DNA from: JAZDOK01 sp043798715
Lineage (GTDB): Bacteria > Vulcanimicrobiota > JAZDOK01
DNA: 64,000 nucleotides
Assembly: GCA_043798715.1 (NCBI GenBank)
Contig: JAZDOK010000100.1
Location: forward strand, 1-64,000
Direction: 5' to 3'
How positions within the stretch are numbered: position 1 is the stretch's first letter; every line of letters starts with the position of its first letter. Below the pieces are notes generated by a model, which worked only from the letters and a program-made list of their open reading frames with translations, did not search any database and had not been told where the DNA came from. Position numbers and translations under genes: made by a program. This document shows, in pieces, positions 25,901-40,900 of the stretch.

Positions 25901-28900
25901 CGGAGAAACGTAAGCATCGGCACAGCCGGCTGCGAATATCCCGCCCTTCTTCTGGGGAATGTCACTTTCGACGGCCTTTCGACCTTCCATGCCCAGTTAA
26001 ATGCCTCTTTCGGCGATGGAGGCCAGAGATACTGGCCGGACCCGACTCAACTCACCCTCCTCCAAGGGCCGGTCACCATCGAAACAGCCACCGGCGGCGG
26101 CGGCCATATCCAGTTCGATTCGTGGGTGGACGGGGCACAGAATCTCACTTTGAACAGCCCGGGCGCAATCCTTTTCAACTTTGAGGTGGGAAGTACGACC
26201 CCGCTCGGAAGCGGCACCGGCGCGGCTCTCACCATCAACTCGCCGGGCACCACAATTTTCGCCGCAAGCGTGATGACGGCCTCAGGAATAGTCCAGGTCA
26301 ATGGCGCCGGGGACTTTGATTTCCAGCGCGACGTGGAGATCGAAGCTGGAGATACGGCAAGTAATTTCCCGGGCAGTGTCACCTTCGGCGGACTTGAAAG
26401 ATTCGTTTCGCACGGAGCCGTCACTTTCGGGAGCGACGCCTCTGACTCCCTCTTCATCCATGGCGACTTCGGCCCGGTTACAATTCAGATCTCAACCCTC
26501 ACCGTGAACGCCGCCGTGAACGGCAACGGGGCAAATCTCACGAATCTCACCCTCGATACAGTGAACGCCGCCACTTTCAATGCGGCGGTCTTCAACCTGG
26601 GCGACGGGGATGGCCCGGCACTTACCATCCTTCACGGCGCGACGACCTTTAACGGGACATTAACGACGAACAATCCCATTGTAGTTACTCCGGACGTGAC
26701 TTTCCGGGGCAACGTCACTATAGGAAACTACGGCGCCATAAACGGATATAACACGCCCCCCACTACCTTCGACGGAAGCGTCACCTTCGACGGGCTTTCC
26801 ACCTTTACCGCCTGCGGGGATATCATATTCGGGACCGATGCGACCGACCATGTGAATCTTTTGGCCGGTCCGGTCACAATCACGACCCTCTCCGGTGAAG
26901 GTTTATATCCGCAGTACACTGATTATCCACCATCTCCGAGAGTCGAACAGTTTATCCTCGATCACCCCGATTGGTTCCCGCAGTACGCCACTCACCCTGA
27001 TTGGTATACCCATGAACCGGACAGTTATCCACAGTACGCCGACTCGGGCCCCGGAAACGTCACTTTTAACGCACTGGTGAATGGCGGGCAGGCCCTCTCC
27101 GTAGATGCGACGGAGGGCTGCGGTACGATTTCGTTTAATTCAGCGGTCGGCTCGGGCGCTTCTCTGGCCTCATTCGATCTCACGACGGGGAACGAAATTC
27201 ATCTCAATGCCGTGAGGACGACGGGCGGGCAGACCTACCACAACGGGACGGTCTATCTTTCCGGAAATCTTGAATCTACCGGAGGCGGGACCATTCAGGC
27301 CGACCAGGATGTTCAACTGACCTCGGATGTGACGATCATCTCCCTCGGAGGCACCCTCGATTTCTTCAGTATAAACGGCGATGGCGGTGTCGGCGACCCG
27401 TGGGATCTCGTCATGAATGCCGGAGGCGGCGCCATCACTTTCGGCACCGACGTGGGCGGGGGCAGCTACCGTATCGGCAACGTAACGATGACGGCCGGAA
27501 CCCTCAACCTCTGGAATGTCTATACCTATGGTTCCCAGCTTTATACCGGGGCTCTGAACCTTTATACCCCGGCTAATCTTGAATCAAATACAGCCGGTAC
27601 CATCACCCTCAACGGCCCGATCACCCTCCTTCACGATGTGAATATTTCGACAGCCGGGAATGACGGAGATGATATCCTCATCAATGGAACAATTGACGGA
27701 CCAGATGACTCGAACTTTTACGGTCTCAGCGTCAGTGCAGGTGATAGCGGTAATGTCAATCTTGAGTGGACTATCGGCGGGATCCATCCGCTTTCCTACC
27801 TGAGTGTTTACGGACACACCGTAAGCATTCCGGCCGTTACCACGAATGGCGTTCAGGAATATACCGGCCTCAACGCCGTCGTCCTGGGCGGGAATCTGAC
27901 GACTCTGAACAACGGCATAGTAACGATTGACGGCCCGGTGACTCTGAACGGCAGTCTCGCCATCTCCACTGTCAATCTGCCAACAAATACGGGAGGCGAC
28001 ATTACTTTCACCGGGACGATTGACGGGGCTCGGGCGCTGATTTTAAACGCTGGAGCGGGAAACATCGCTGTTAACGGTGCTGTGGGTCAGGCTGGAGCCG
28101 GAAATGAGCTTGCGAGCCTGGCGGCGGCCGGCGCTGCCATCAATCTCCGGGCGGTGACGACGACCGGAGCACAGAGTTATACAGGAGCGACTACGCTGAA
28201 TGGAGCTTTGACTTCCACTGGTGCCGGCAACGCCATAACGATAACAGGTGCCGCTACCCTGGCGGGAGCCAGCAGCGTGATCACTGCCGGCGGGGCGAAC
28301 GGGGACATCACCTTTACGGGCACCATTAATGGCGCCCAGACGTTGAACCTTAACGCCGGGAGCGGCGATATTATTATCGGTGGTGCCGTCGGAGGGACAA
28401 ACAATCTGGCCAGCCTCACAGCTACGGGAGACACGATCAGTCTCCCGTCAGTCAGGACCGACGGCAATCAGGATTATACAGGCATGACGACACTCAATGG
28501 CGATCTGAGAACTTTCAACAGCGGCTCAATCAGTATCAGCGGCGACACAATACTTGGCGCAGATGAAGTATGGGTGGATACGACTAATTTTGAGGCGCAG
28601 CCTGGTGCCGACATCACCTTTGACGGTGCTGTTGACACTCCGGCGCTGGCATTCAGAAACTTGAGAATCTACGCCGGGAGCGGCGATGTCCAGGCGACGG
28701 GCGCCATGTCTATGTTCTGTCTGCACCTTTACAGCGCCCGCGACGTGGATTTGCAATCGTTTACTTCGACTGCGGTGAACGGGAGCTTCACCCAGTACGA
28801 TGGAACTGGCACGACCACCTTCAACGGAGCCGTCATTGCAAATGGCGGGATCATTGCGACCAACAATGCCATTCGCATCGCGAACGGCGGAAGTCTGACA

Positions 28901-31900
28901 TCGGAGGGCATCACCCTGGTCGCTAACAACGGCTCGATCGAGAGTTCGACGGGGGCCTTGGTCGCCACGAGCGGCACACTGATGCTGCACGCTACAAACG
29001 GGATCGGCACGACGGCTCCAATTCTCACCGCCGCGAGCGTCCTCGATGCCGAGAACACCGGTGCCTCGGGAATTTTTGTTGATAACAACGGCGACCTGGA
29101 ACTCCGGAACCTCGGAGGAACCTCCGCATCTATTTACAGCCAGGGCGGTCCGGTTGAGATCAACGCTCAATCCGCCATCACTATAACCAACCCCATCCGC
29201 TCCAACGGTGGGGATGTGACCTTAAATGCGGAAGACGGCATCACCCATATCAATCCGGATGGCGACGTGGACACCACCGGCCTGCTTGGAGTTCCCGCCG
29301 GAGACTACACCGCCAACGCCGATTCCGATGCCGATGGATTTGGTATCTACACCATGCAGGCCAATACCTCCATCCTGACGAACGACCCGAACGACGCGGA
29401 CGGCAGCGTCTCCATCACTGCGGCTCAGATCCAGCTTCTTTCCGGCTCTTCGATCGATACCGGCGGCGGCACTCTCGAGCTCCACCTCACCGTCTCCGAC
29501 TATACAATTGGCCTGGGGACGGTCGTCCCCGACTATGACCTCTATTTCGCCGATCTTAACTTCATATACAGCACCGGCACGGTTACTATCGGCGACACCG
29601 GGTCCTCCCTTATCGACATCGGTACTCTTGCGCCGACCAACTTTGCCTCACTGGCTCTGATCACTTCAGGTCCCATCAACCTGGAGGCCGGCGGCGCCGG
29701 GATCACAATTGACACATTGTCGCTTTCTTCCGGCACCGGTATCGGAGTCACCGGAACCTTCAACACCAACATTTCAACCCTTGTCCTGGCCGAGGCGACG
29801 ACGAGCGGCGGGATTGATATTATCAATGCCGGCAGCCTGACGGTGACCGACATGCGTACGACGGACGGCGACATCAACCTCTCGGTCACAGGCACCCTGG
29901 TTGCCCTGTCGCTCAACGCCCAGGGAGCGGCTGGAGGCAATGCCAATATCTATGCGACCGCCGATGTAAGTGTCGGTCTCATCCAGGCTTCATCCTCTCT
30001 GGACCTTTCCTCTGATGCCTCAATCGAGGAATACAATCCCGATGTGGATGCCGACCTCATCTCGCCGGAAATCTACCTGAACGCTGGCGGAGCAATTGGA
30101 GCAGCGGACTTCATCGAGACCCAGTCAGTTTCAATTGCGGATCTTGACACTGGCGACGGTGCTGTCAACATACATAACACCAGCGGTTATGCTGTCGAAG
30201 TGGGGTCATCTGCGGTGCAGATAAACAACGGGGACCTTACTTTCATTCAGACCGGTGCGGGATCGCTCACGATGCTGCAGATGCAGGTAGACGGCAACAT
30301 TCAAATAACCACGGACAATGCATTGACTTTTATGAGCACGGTCGAAACGTACAGTGACGGCACCATGACCGTGACCAACGGCGGCCTTCTGACCATAGAT
30401 GCCAATGCCGATTTCACGCTGTTCGGCGCTTTCATCCAGAACGGAGCAGGGTCCGTGCAGACGGCAGGTGACATTACGGCCGGCGACGTGAGTGTCGGCG
30501 GCATCGAATTCGGCTCCTCCGTGACCCTGACGGGCGATGTGAACATGGCTTCATATGTGGGAGACATAAGCTTCCTCGGCACGGTTGACGGGAATCAATA
30601 TCTGGGAGTGGACACGACTGCCGGAGGGGGAGACGTCGTCTTTAACGGGGATGTCGGCTCCCTGGTTTCCCTGAACAGCATCGAAGTGAGATCAGGCAAC
30701 GACATCTACGTCCAGGGCGCCCAAACCGACAACGGCCAGACTTTCCGCAGCACGACCGGCACCGTATATTTGAACGGCAACCTCACCACCGGGGACGCCG
30801 ACATAGAGCTGTTTACCACGGCCGCCGTCCTCACCAACGACGTGACCCTCACGGACAACACTCCCGACGCCGGGACGGGGATTGACATCGAATGCCCGGT
30901 GGACGGAGACGGGAACGGCCCGTGGAACCTCGTTCTGAACAACGCCAACGGTTATGTCTACTGCAACGGGAATATCGGCGCGAACGGAACCGGAACCTAT
31001 ATCTATCCGAACAGCCTGACCATTACCGGAAACACGATCTGCCTCCAGGCCGTCAACACCTACGGCAACCAGACCTACACCGGCGCGCTGACGCTGAACA
31101 ACTCTCTCTACACGGATGACGGCGGGTCGGTTTCCATTATCGGCAACACGACTCTGGCCAACGACGTCTCTGTGGACACCACCAACAACGGGGGCGACAT
31201 CACCTTCGATGGGACGGTTGATGGAGCTTTCAACCTGACTCTCTCTTCGGGCGGCACCATCGACCTGAACGACGTGGTCGGCGGGACGGCTGCTCTTGCC
31301 GCTATCGAGGCATCCGGGAACGACATTTGGATTCAGGCGGCGGTGACGACGACCGGCTACCAGGATTATTCCACTAGTAACCTCCTCTACCTCTACGGCG
31401 ACCTGACCACCGATGGAGGATCCGTCTCGGTCGGCGGAAGCACCTACATCTGCGCGAATGTGACGGTGGCGACAGCCGACGGGGACATAAACTTTGACTC
31501 GATTGACGGCGACATGATCAGCCCGTGGACCCTCATCCTTGATGCCGCTGCTGGAAACGTCTACATGAACGGAGATGTCGGGAACGACTATGACTCCCTG
31601 TATTCGCTAACCATCACCGGCGCCACGATCAGCCTCAACTACGTAGACACCTATTCTGACCAGGTTTATAACGGCGATACAACATTGAACGACTACCTCC
31701 TCAAAACGGATGAAGGCGGCTCAATCATCATCAATGGCGCCACGACTCTGGCGGCCTCCCTCACGGTGTGCACCGACAGCGACGGCGTGAACATCACCTT
31801 CAACGGCACGCTCGATGGCGATGGGAATGGTCCCTGGGACCTCACCCTGGAATCCGGGACCGGGGCGGTAGCCATATATGGTGCGGTCGGCGAGAACAAT

Positions 31901-34900
31901 GAATACCTGGGATCACTCACCATCACCGGGAGCACCATCGGCCTTCAGAACGTTAACACCAGCGGTGGGAACCAAGTCTACAACGGCGACGTGACGCTGC
32001 ATGGCGACATGTATTTTGCGGACGGCGGCGGTGCAATCACGGTAAACGGCACGACGACGCTGGCCTCCGACCTGGAATTCGACGCCTCCAACGGAGCCGG
32101 TGACGTCACCCTGAACGGGACGGTGGACGGGGCATACTACCTGTCTATCTCTTCAGGCGGTACGGCTTACCTGAACTACACGGTCGGTGGCGGTATTCCT
32201 CCTACCAGCGTTGCATTCTGGGGCGATAACATCTCCCTCCAGGCGGTGACGACGACGGGGGATCAGGATTACTCCGTGGGTTACTACTCGGGGAGCGGCA
32301 CGGCGTACCTGGGCGGGGACCTGACCACCAGTGGAGGGTCCGTCACGGTCAGCGGCAGCACCTACATCTGCGCGAGCTTGACGGTGGCGACATCCGGCGG
32401 GGCGATTAACTTTAATTCAATTGACGGTGATGCAATAGGTACTTACGATCTCATTCTTAATGCCGGGGCCGGAATCGTCTTCATCAACGGGGATGTCGGA
32501 AATGCCAATGACTGCCTGGGTTCTCTCACGGTGACCGGAGACGCCGTCAACCTGATGGACGTGGGGACCTATTTCAACCAGACCTACACCGCCGCAGTCG
32601 GTTTTATCTTATTATGCGGAGATGATTACGCGACCTTCGATGATGGCACGATATCGTTTAACGGGCCGGTGTTCTTGGCCAACGACCTGACGGTGAGGAC
32701 AGCGGGGTGGGATTCGATCGGAGCCGATATCACCTTTGCCGGCGGGCTGGACGGCGGCCGGAACTTGACGATAGATCCCGGAACGGATGGGAATGTTTAC
32801 TTTAACGGCGACGTGGGAGGCGCGGCTGCCATCGGGACAGCTATAGGAGCGGCCATCACCATCTCCAGGGGCGTTTCGGTCACCTTCGACGGCACGCTGA
32901 GGACCAGCAGCGGTATCAGCATCGCGCCGGATGTCACTTTCCGGGGCGACGTCGATCTGGACTTCGCCACCCAGTTGGGAGACACCGCGACCATCTTCTT
33001 CGGCAACGTGACCTTCGACGGTCTGACGACATTTAATGTCGCCGGCCGCACCTCCTTCGGGGATAATATCCTGAACGACCACATGACATCGGCCTCCTCC
33101 GATGTCAGCATAAACGTGGCCGGCAATTTAGGGACCCCCGGCATGCTGGACATCACGGCCATGATTGACGGTGCCTACGCGCTTTCTATCGATACCACCG
33201 CCGGTTCAGAGAGCGCCTACCTCAACGGCTCCATCGGCTCAGCGGATGCGCTGACATCACTTCATGTGGTGACAGGCAACGAAATCTACCTCAGGGATGT
33301 AACTACCACCGGAAACCAGCTTTACGAGAACGGCACGATCTGGGCCAGTGGTAATATTGAATCCACTACTGGCGGCCCCATTGACTTGAGCAGCACTGCG
33401 CTCATGCTCCAGCAGAGCATCAATATCAGCACGGCCGGGCTCGCCGGCGGCGACGACATCCTTCTGGGCACAGTTGACAGCAGCGGTGGCCCGTGGGATC
33501 TCACTCTGGACGCGGGCGCTGGGGCAATCTTCGCCAGCGGCAGCATCGGGAGCAGCAGTTTGCTCAATTCTCTCACGGCCACTGCCGACTCGATCGGTGT
33601 GGCCGAAGTCAATACGAACACCGACCAGAGCTACACCACCAATAGCATCAGCTTCAATAGCGGAACAGGCTCCATCATCGGCCTGGGCGACATTCTTATC
33701 CAGCCCGTGACGGATGCCGTCTCCATTGGGATCGGGAGCGGCGCTGCGGGGACGCTCTTAATAGATGAAACGGCCCTGGCCGAAAGCTGGAACAGCATCA
33801 CCATCGGGCGGGCCGACGGTCAGCACGACATCGTCATCAACGCATGCACCTTCTCCGATCCGGTCACCATCCAGACAGCCCTGGGCGGTTCGATATCGGT
33901 GGACGGCACGATCACGGGCACGGATAACGCCTCCATCACTCTGGACGGATCCGGCGCCACCACCACCCTGAACGCCGACATCGTCACCGAGGGACAGCCC
34001 GTTACCATCAGCGACAGCGTCATCCTGGGGACGCCGGCTCTGATCACCCTCGACACGACGGCTGCCGGGACTTACACGGTCGGCGCCGGCATCGAAATCT
34101 CCGGTACGATTGTGGATGACTTGAATCCCAGCGGTCTCTCGCTGGTGGGCGGCGAAGTTGGCAGCATCACCTTGGGCGGCTCGGTTGGCCTGGGAACGTC
34201 TCCGCTCAGCCTCGAAATCACCGGAATGGACATCTCCCTCCAGTCGGTGGCGACCACAGGCCTGCAATATTATTACAACAGCGGGTATGTCTATCTCAAC
34301 GGCGGCAGCCTTACAACATCCGGCGGAAGCGTCACGATAACCGGCAATGCCCGGCTCTCCATGGATGTGACCGTTTCGACATCAGGCGGGAATGTTACCC
34401 TGACCAACGTGGACAGCGACGGCTCGGGCCCGTGGGATCTCACGGTGGCCGCCGGTGCCGGTGCTGTGGCGCTCGGCGATATGGGCTGGAATGATAACTA
34501 TCTCAACAACCTGACGGTGACGGGGAGCACGATCGGCATCAGCAGAGCGAATACATACGGCGACCAGAGTTATACCGGCGCCGTGACCTTGAACGGGACT
34601 CAATACAACACAACCGGCGGCGGCGCGTTCATAATTCACGGCAATACGATTCTCGGGACCGATGTCGTGGTAAACACCGCTCTTGTCGGCGGCGCCGACA
34701 TCACTTTCAACGGGACGGTCACGGCCGTCGGGACTGCGAGCCTCTATCTTTACGCCGGAAACGGCGATGTCTCCATAACGGGTACGGTCATCTGCGGCTC
34801 CCTCGGGATCGAGAGCGCCCACGACGTGGACCTCTCCGGCTTCAATTCAGCCTATGGAATGCTTTTCCAGAACGCCGGAAGCGGGACGACCACTTTCCAC

Positions 34901-37900
34901 GGAGCCGCGAGTGCGGCCAACGGTGTCAGCATCACGGCCGGGGCCATTCGCTTTGAAAACGACGGGAGCCTCACGGCGGCCGGCCCCTACTCCACTTCCA
35001 TCGTTCTTGTTGCCCAGAACGGATCCATCGAGAGCACGACCTCTGCTGTGGTGTTGAGCGGCGGGAACCTTTCGATGCAGGCGACGGGCGGGATCGGCAC
35101 AACGGCTGTGCTTCTCACCGCTGTCGCCGGCCTCGATGCCGAGAATACCGACTCATCCGGAATCTTCCTTGATAACACCGGCAGCCTCAACCTCCGGAAC
35201 CTCGGCGGCTCCTTGCCGGAGGCCGTTTACAGCCAGGGCGGGACGGTTTCTGTCAGTGCCCACTCGGCCATCACCATCGCCGACCCCATCGCCACGCACG
35301 GCGGAGATCTTAATTTGACGGCCACGGAGGGAATCACCCAGACGGCTCACAATGGAAACATCGATACGACTTCCGGAATAAACGCCGGGAATTACACGGC
35401 GAATGCCGGTGCCGGTTCCTACGAGATGCAGGATGGCACGAGCATTACGACCGATGATGCCGGCTCGGCCGGCAGCGTCAGCCTCACCTCGGCCGATATT
35501 TGGATCAGCACGACGCCGGGGAATGAGGCCACCCTCAACGCCGGAGACTGTATCGCGACCCTGGCTCCGAATGCGGGTCTTACGGTGGGATTTGGCGCGG
35601 ATGCCGGGTACGACTACAACCTCTCGGCCGGAGAGCTCAACCGGGTGACGGCCTCCGCCATTCGGGTCGGCTCCCTGGACAGCAGCGACTTCACCGTCGC
35701 CGGAGCGGTTAATCCGGCACACACAAATGTACTTTCTATTCTTTCGGGAGGAAGTGTATCTCAGACCGGCAGTTCCACGATCACGGTAGGTTCCCTGGCG
35801 GTCCGGTCCATGGAAGAAGTGATTCTGACTGAGAACAACGCGGTCGGAACTCTGGCGGGCGTCGTCTCCATTATCGGAAGCTCCTTCTTCTATACAAATG
35901 CCGGTTCACTTTCCATCGGGACGGTGGATGGAGTCGAGGGCCTTTCCACGGCTGATGGGTGGATCTCAGTCAGGACGGTGAACGGTGACCTCGCGGTTCT
36001 TGAGACGCCGGCAGCCTCAGACATTGATGCCGGGGACGCGATGACCTGGCTTTCGGCCGGTGGGGCGGAACGCACCCTCACTTTAAATGCGGGTTCACAG
36101 GTTTCCGCCACAGGCGGAATCACCTATGTTGCCGATCACATGACCCTGGCCGGGATGACCGATGCCGGCGCTTATGACGCCAACCTTCACCCATGGTCGG
36201 TCGGTCGGACGGTCAGTATTCACCTGGGCGGGACGGATGCTCCCAATGTTCTCGGTCTTTCTTCAGATGAACTTAATACGATAACGGCTCGCGCCATAAG
36301 GATCGGAGATCCCGGAAGCAGTGACATTACAGTTGTTTCCGCGATCGCTCCTTTACGCACGGATGTCTTGTCTTTAATGTCCGGAGGCTCTGTAACTCAA
36401 AATTCCGGAGCGGCGATCACAATTGCGAACCTGGCAATTCAGATCTCCGGCCCGGTGACCCTGATGGAGGCCAGAAATGAAGTGGGCACCCTCGCGGGCC
36501 ATGTGAGCTTCTCCGGTTCCACCTTCTCATTTGCCGGTGCAAATTCACTTATGATTGACGATGTGGACGGAGTGGGCGGGCTCTCCACGACAGATGGAGA
36601 CATCAATCTTACCTCCGGCGACCTTTCGATCTCCCGGGCGATCTCTGCCGGAAACGGCATCGTCTCCCTCATCCCGAACCCGGGTCTTACAATCGGGTTG
36701 GGCGTTGATTCCGGATACGACTACAACCTCTCAGCGGGGGAACTTGACCTGGTAACGGCAGGCATCTTGCGGGTCGGCTCTTTTAACTCCGGAAGCCTGA
36801 CGATTGCAGGAGCCATCGCTCCGGCGAACACGGCGGTGCTCTCCCTTCTCTCGGGAGGAACTGTCAGTGAGACGGCCGGCTCGACCATCGCGGTCTCCTC
36901 CCTGGCGGTTCAGTCGGCCGGGGCGGCGACCCTCCTTGAGGTAAACCCGGTTAATACCCTGGCGGCGAACGTGATGGGAGCCGGGGAGCCCTTCTCCTTC
37001 CGAAGCGCCGGGGCGCTCACCTTAGGCACGGTGGACGGCGTCTCAGGAATCACGACGAACGGCGGTACCATAACCCTCATCATCGGCGGGGGAACGACCC
37101 TCGTCATCGCGGACGATATTTTCACGAACGGATCGGATCTTTTGCTTTCAGCCGCGGCGGGAATCCACCAGACGACCGGAAGCATTGACACGACTGCGGA
37201 TCCCGGCACTCCTTCAGGAAATTACATCGCCGATGCCGGATTCGGTGCGGGCGGAGAATACGCGATGGATGCGGGGACGCACATTATTACAACGGCCGGC
37301 GGTCCTGACGACGGGTACATCCTGATTACGGCGGATGTCATCACGCTTTCTCCGGGGGCATCCATCTCCGGAAACAACGTGGCGCTTCTTCCCGCTACAA
37401 ACGTGGCGGACGTGGACCTGGGTTCCCCGGCCGGGGGAACGGCCCTCTTCAGCCTGACTCAGGGAGAGCTTTCCGCCATCACGGCCCTGGGAGGGCTCTT
37501 CATCGGCGGGGATGGTGGGGCGTCTCCGACGGTTACGGCGGGGGATCTCCTCATCGGCTCGGTCGCCTTCAACCCGGCCAATGTCTCCTCGCTGACCCTG
37601 CTGTCAAACGGCTCGATCAACGACGACGGAAACTTCTCCCCCGCCCTTTCGGTGAGATATCTCATCCTTACGGCCGCATCTGGAATCGGGAACGGCCCGG
37701 GCGGGGCTCTTAACATGGACGTCGAGGCGGCCGACGCCGAGGTAAGCGGCACGGGCTCAATCAACTTTCACGAGAACGGCGATCTGCTTCTTAACGCCCG
37801 GACTTTTGACGGCAACATAACGGTCTACGCCGCCGGGGCCCTTACGGCGGATGAGGTGGCGGCCGGCGGCGCCGCAAGCGACATCTCCCTGGAAGCGGGT

Positions 37901-40900
37901 GGAAATCTCACGATCAATTTCGTCGAGGCCTCGAACTCCATTGATGTGACCTCCTTGGGAGGTTCCATCTCCTTCATCGGCGCCCTGGACGGTGGCTTCA
38001 ATATGGCTCTTTCCGCCGCCGGCTCCATCACTTTTGCGGAAAATGTCGGGGAGACGGCACCCATCGGCTCGGGAAGCGGCTATGCCCTCGACATCGGAAG
38101 CGGGGCGACGGAGTTCGCAGGAACGCTGACGACGGCCTCCGGGATCAACATCGCCTCCGACGTCATTTTCCGCGGGGACGTAATGATCGGAGCGGGGGAC
38201 GTGAGCACCGACCTCACCGGGAATGTGACTCTGGACGGTCTGACCCTGCACTCGGGCGGGGATGTCAACCTGGGAGACAACGCGGACGATGACACGGTCA
38301 CCCTTTCGGGCGGCCCGGTGTGCATCGAGACCGTCATCGTGGCCGGAAGCGCCACCCTTACGGTCAACGCCGCCGTTGAGGGCGCCCAGGATCTCATTCT
38401 TAACACGGAGGATGCCGCGACCTTCAACGGCGATGTCGGCTCGACAACGCCGATCGGGGACGGGACCGGCGCGGCTCTCACCATCAACTCGGCGGGTGCG
38501 ACGGTGTTTGCGGGGATGTTGGCGACGGCGTCCGGCGTGACGCAGGCGAACGGTGCGGGTCTGGTGACGTTCCGGAATGATGTCGATATTGCCTCCGGCG
38601 ACACGGCGAGCACCTTCAACGCTAATGTGACTTTGGACGGCTTGACTTTCACCTCCGGCGGAGACGTGACCTTCGGGAGCGCCGGGACTGATGTCCTGAC
38701 TGTTTCCGGCGCTCCCGTCACTGTTGATACTTCTTCCTACAATGCAAGCCAGATTTACAATGCTTCAGTCACGAGCGGCCGGAGTTTGACACTGGCGGCC
38801 GGGAATGGAACAGTTACCACCAATTCTACGGTCGCTATGGCGGCGAACAGCCTTTCCATCACGGCGGACGGGATGGACTTCGCGGGAGGTGCCAACAGCA
38901 TAACCGGGAGCGGGACAATCCTACTTCGTCCGTCTGCCGGCAACGTTTCAATTAACATCGGATTGTCTCCATTCGCACTCGGGACCCTGGACATCAGTGA
39001 AACGGACATTGCGGCTCTGGCTGACGGTCACGCGGGGATCACCATCGGCTGGGATAACGGGCAGCACACCATCCTTGTTGAGGAGTGCACCTTCCGGGAT
39101 CCTCTCCTCATTCAGACGCCTCTCGGCGGCTCCATCACCGTGGAGGGGACGCTCACCGGAGCCGGCGACGCCTCCATCACCCTTTCCGGTTCGGGCGCGA
39201 CCACCATGTTGAGCGCGGACATCGTGACGGCCGGCAATTCCATTACGATCAATGACAGCGTGCTTCTTGGAGCTCCGGCCCTCATCACGCTCGATACCAC
39301 AAACGGCGGGGCCGTTCCGGCGGGGGCAGCCGTCAGCATTCTCTCGCCGGGGACCATTGACGACACGGATGCTCCCTCGGGCCTCCTCATTTCAGCCGGG
39401 ACGGTCGGGGACGTGACCGTGGCGGGGGCCATCGGCTCAGCGGCTCCGATTACACATCTTGCCATCACGGGCCATGCGATTGATGTTCATCAGGTGACGA
39501 CTCTCGGGCCGGTCGCCTTGACGGCGGGTTCACTCCTTACAGTGAATGACCCGATTTCGACCAACGGCGGAGATCTGACTCTTACGGCTGTCGGGATCAC
39601 CCAGAACGAATGCGGCGACATTGACACGACGGCCGGAGCGGGAGTTCCCGCCGGGAACTACACGGCCGACGCGGGTGCCGGAACATATTCGATGGCCTCC
39701 GGCGCGGTCATTTTCACCGGCGATGCCGATGGATCCGGCGACGCAATGATTACGGCGGACGAGATCGCACTTGATATATCCGGTGCTCCGGCGGCGATCG
39801 ATGCCGGGACGGGTATCGTGAGCTTGGTTCCGAACGCGGACCGGACGGTGGGGGTCGGCCTGGATGCAGGTTTTGATTTCAACGTCTCCTCGGCCGAGAT
39901 CGATCTGGTGACGGCCGGCGTCCTTCGCATCGGGAGCCTGGCTGCGGGGGATCTCACCGTGAACGCACCGATCGCCCCGGCCGGAACGAGCGTCCTCTCG
40001 TTCTTGAGCGGCGGCGGGATGGCTCAGGATTCCGACGCCCACCTCACCGTAGGGAGCCTGGCCGTCCAGGCCGGGTGGGACGCGAACTTTGACGAGGAGA
40101 ACCAGGTGGATGTTATCTCGGCCCGGATTGTCGGCTCCGAGAACGGCTTTTTATTCATCGACGCCTCCAGCCTTACGGTCGGGACGGTGGACGGAGTGGA
40201 CGGGATCGCCACCGAGAACGGTCCGATCGCTTTCCTGACAATAGGCGGAGACCTTCTCATCACTGATACGCCTGCCTTAAACGACGTGGATGCGGGTGCC
40301 GGAGGGCTTGCGGCCGCCGTCTTCGGCGCGGGCACTTTCACGGTTGAGGGCAGCGTGCGTGCAACCGACGGGATCTACTACATGGCCGATGAAATGCATC
40401 TTCTCGGGCCGACGAACGCTGGCTCGGCTTTTGTGGTCCTCGGACCCTTCACGCCTGGCCGGGATATAGATCTCGGCACCCACACGCCTGGAACGCTGGG
40501 CCTGACGGATGCCGAACTTGATACCATCACCGCCTCCGTCCTGGGTGTCGAGGGTCAAGGCAACATCGCGGTGACGGCTCCAATCAGCCCGGCCCATGTC
40601 ACCTGCCTCTTCTTCGACGGATTCGAAGGCACCGTGACGCAGGCAGCCGGGGCTACGATCACGGTTCCAGGACTTGCAATATTTTCGGATGGTGCGGTTA
40701 CCTTGAATGAAGCGAATGCGGTGGGCACTCTGGCGGTTGACGTGTCCGCGCCGGGGGCCTCCGTCTCCTTCACTAACGAGGCGGATCTTGTCATCGGCAC
40801 GGTTGAGGACCTAGACGGCATCGTGGCCTGCGACGGGGACGTTACGGTGACGGTAGCAAACGGGAATCTTACAGTGGACGATACTCCGATGACCGACGAT

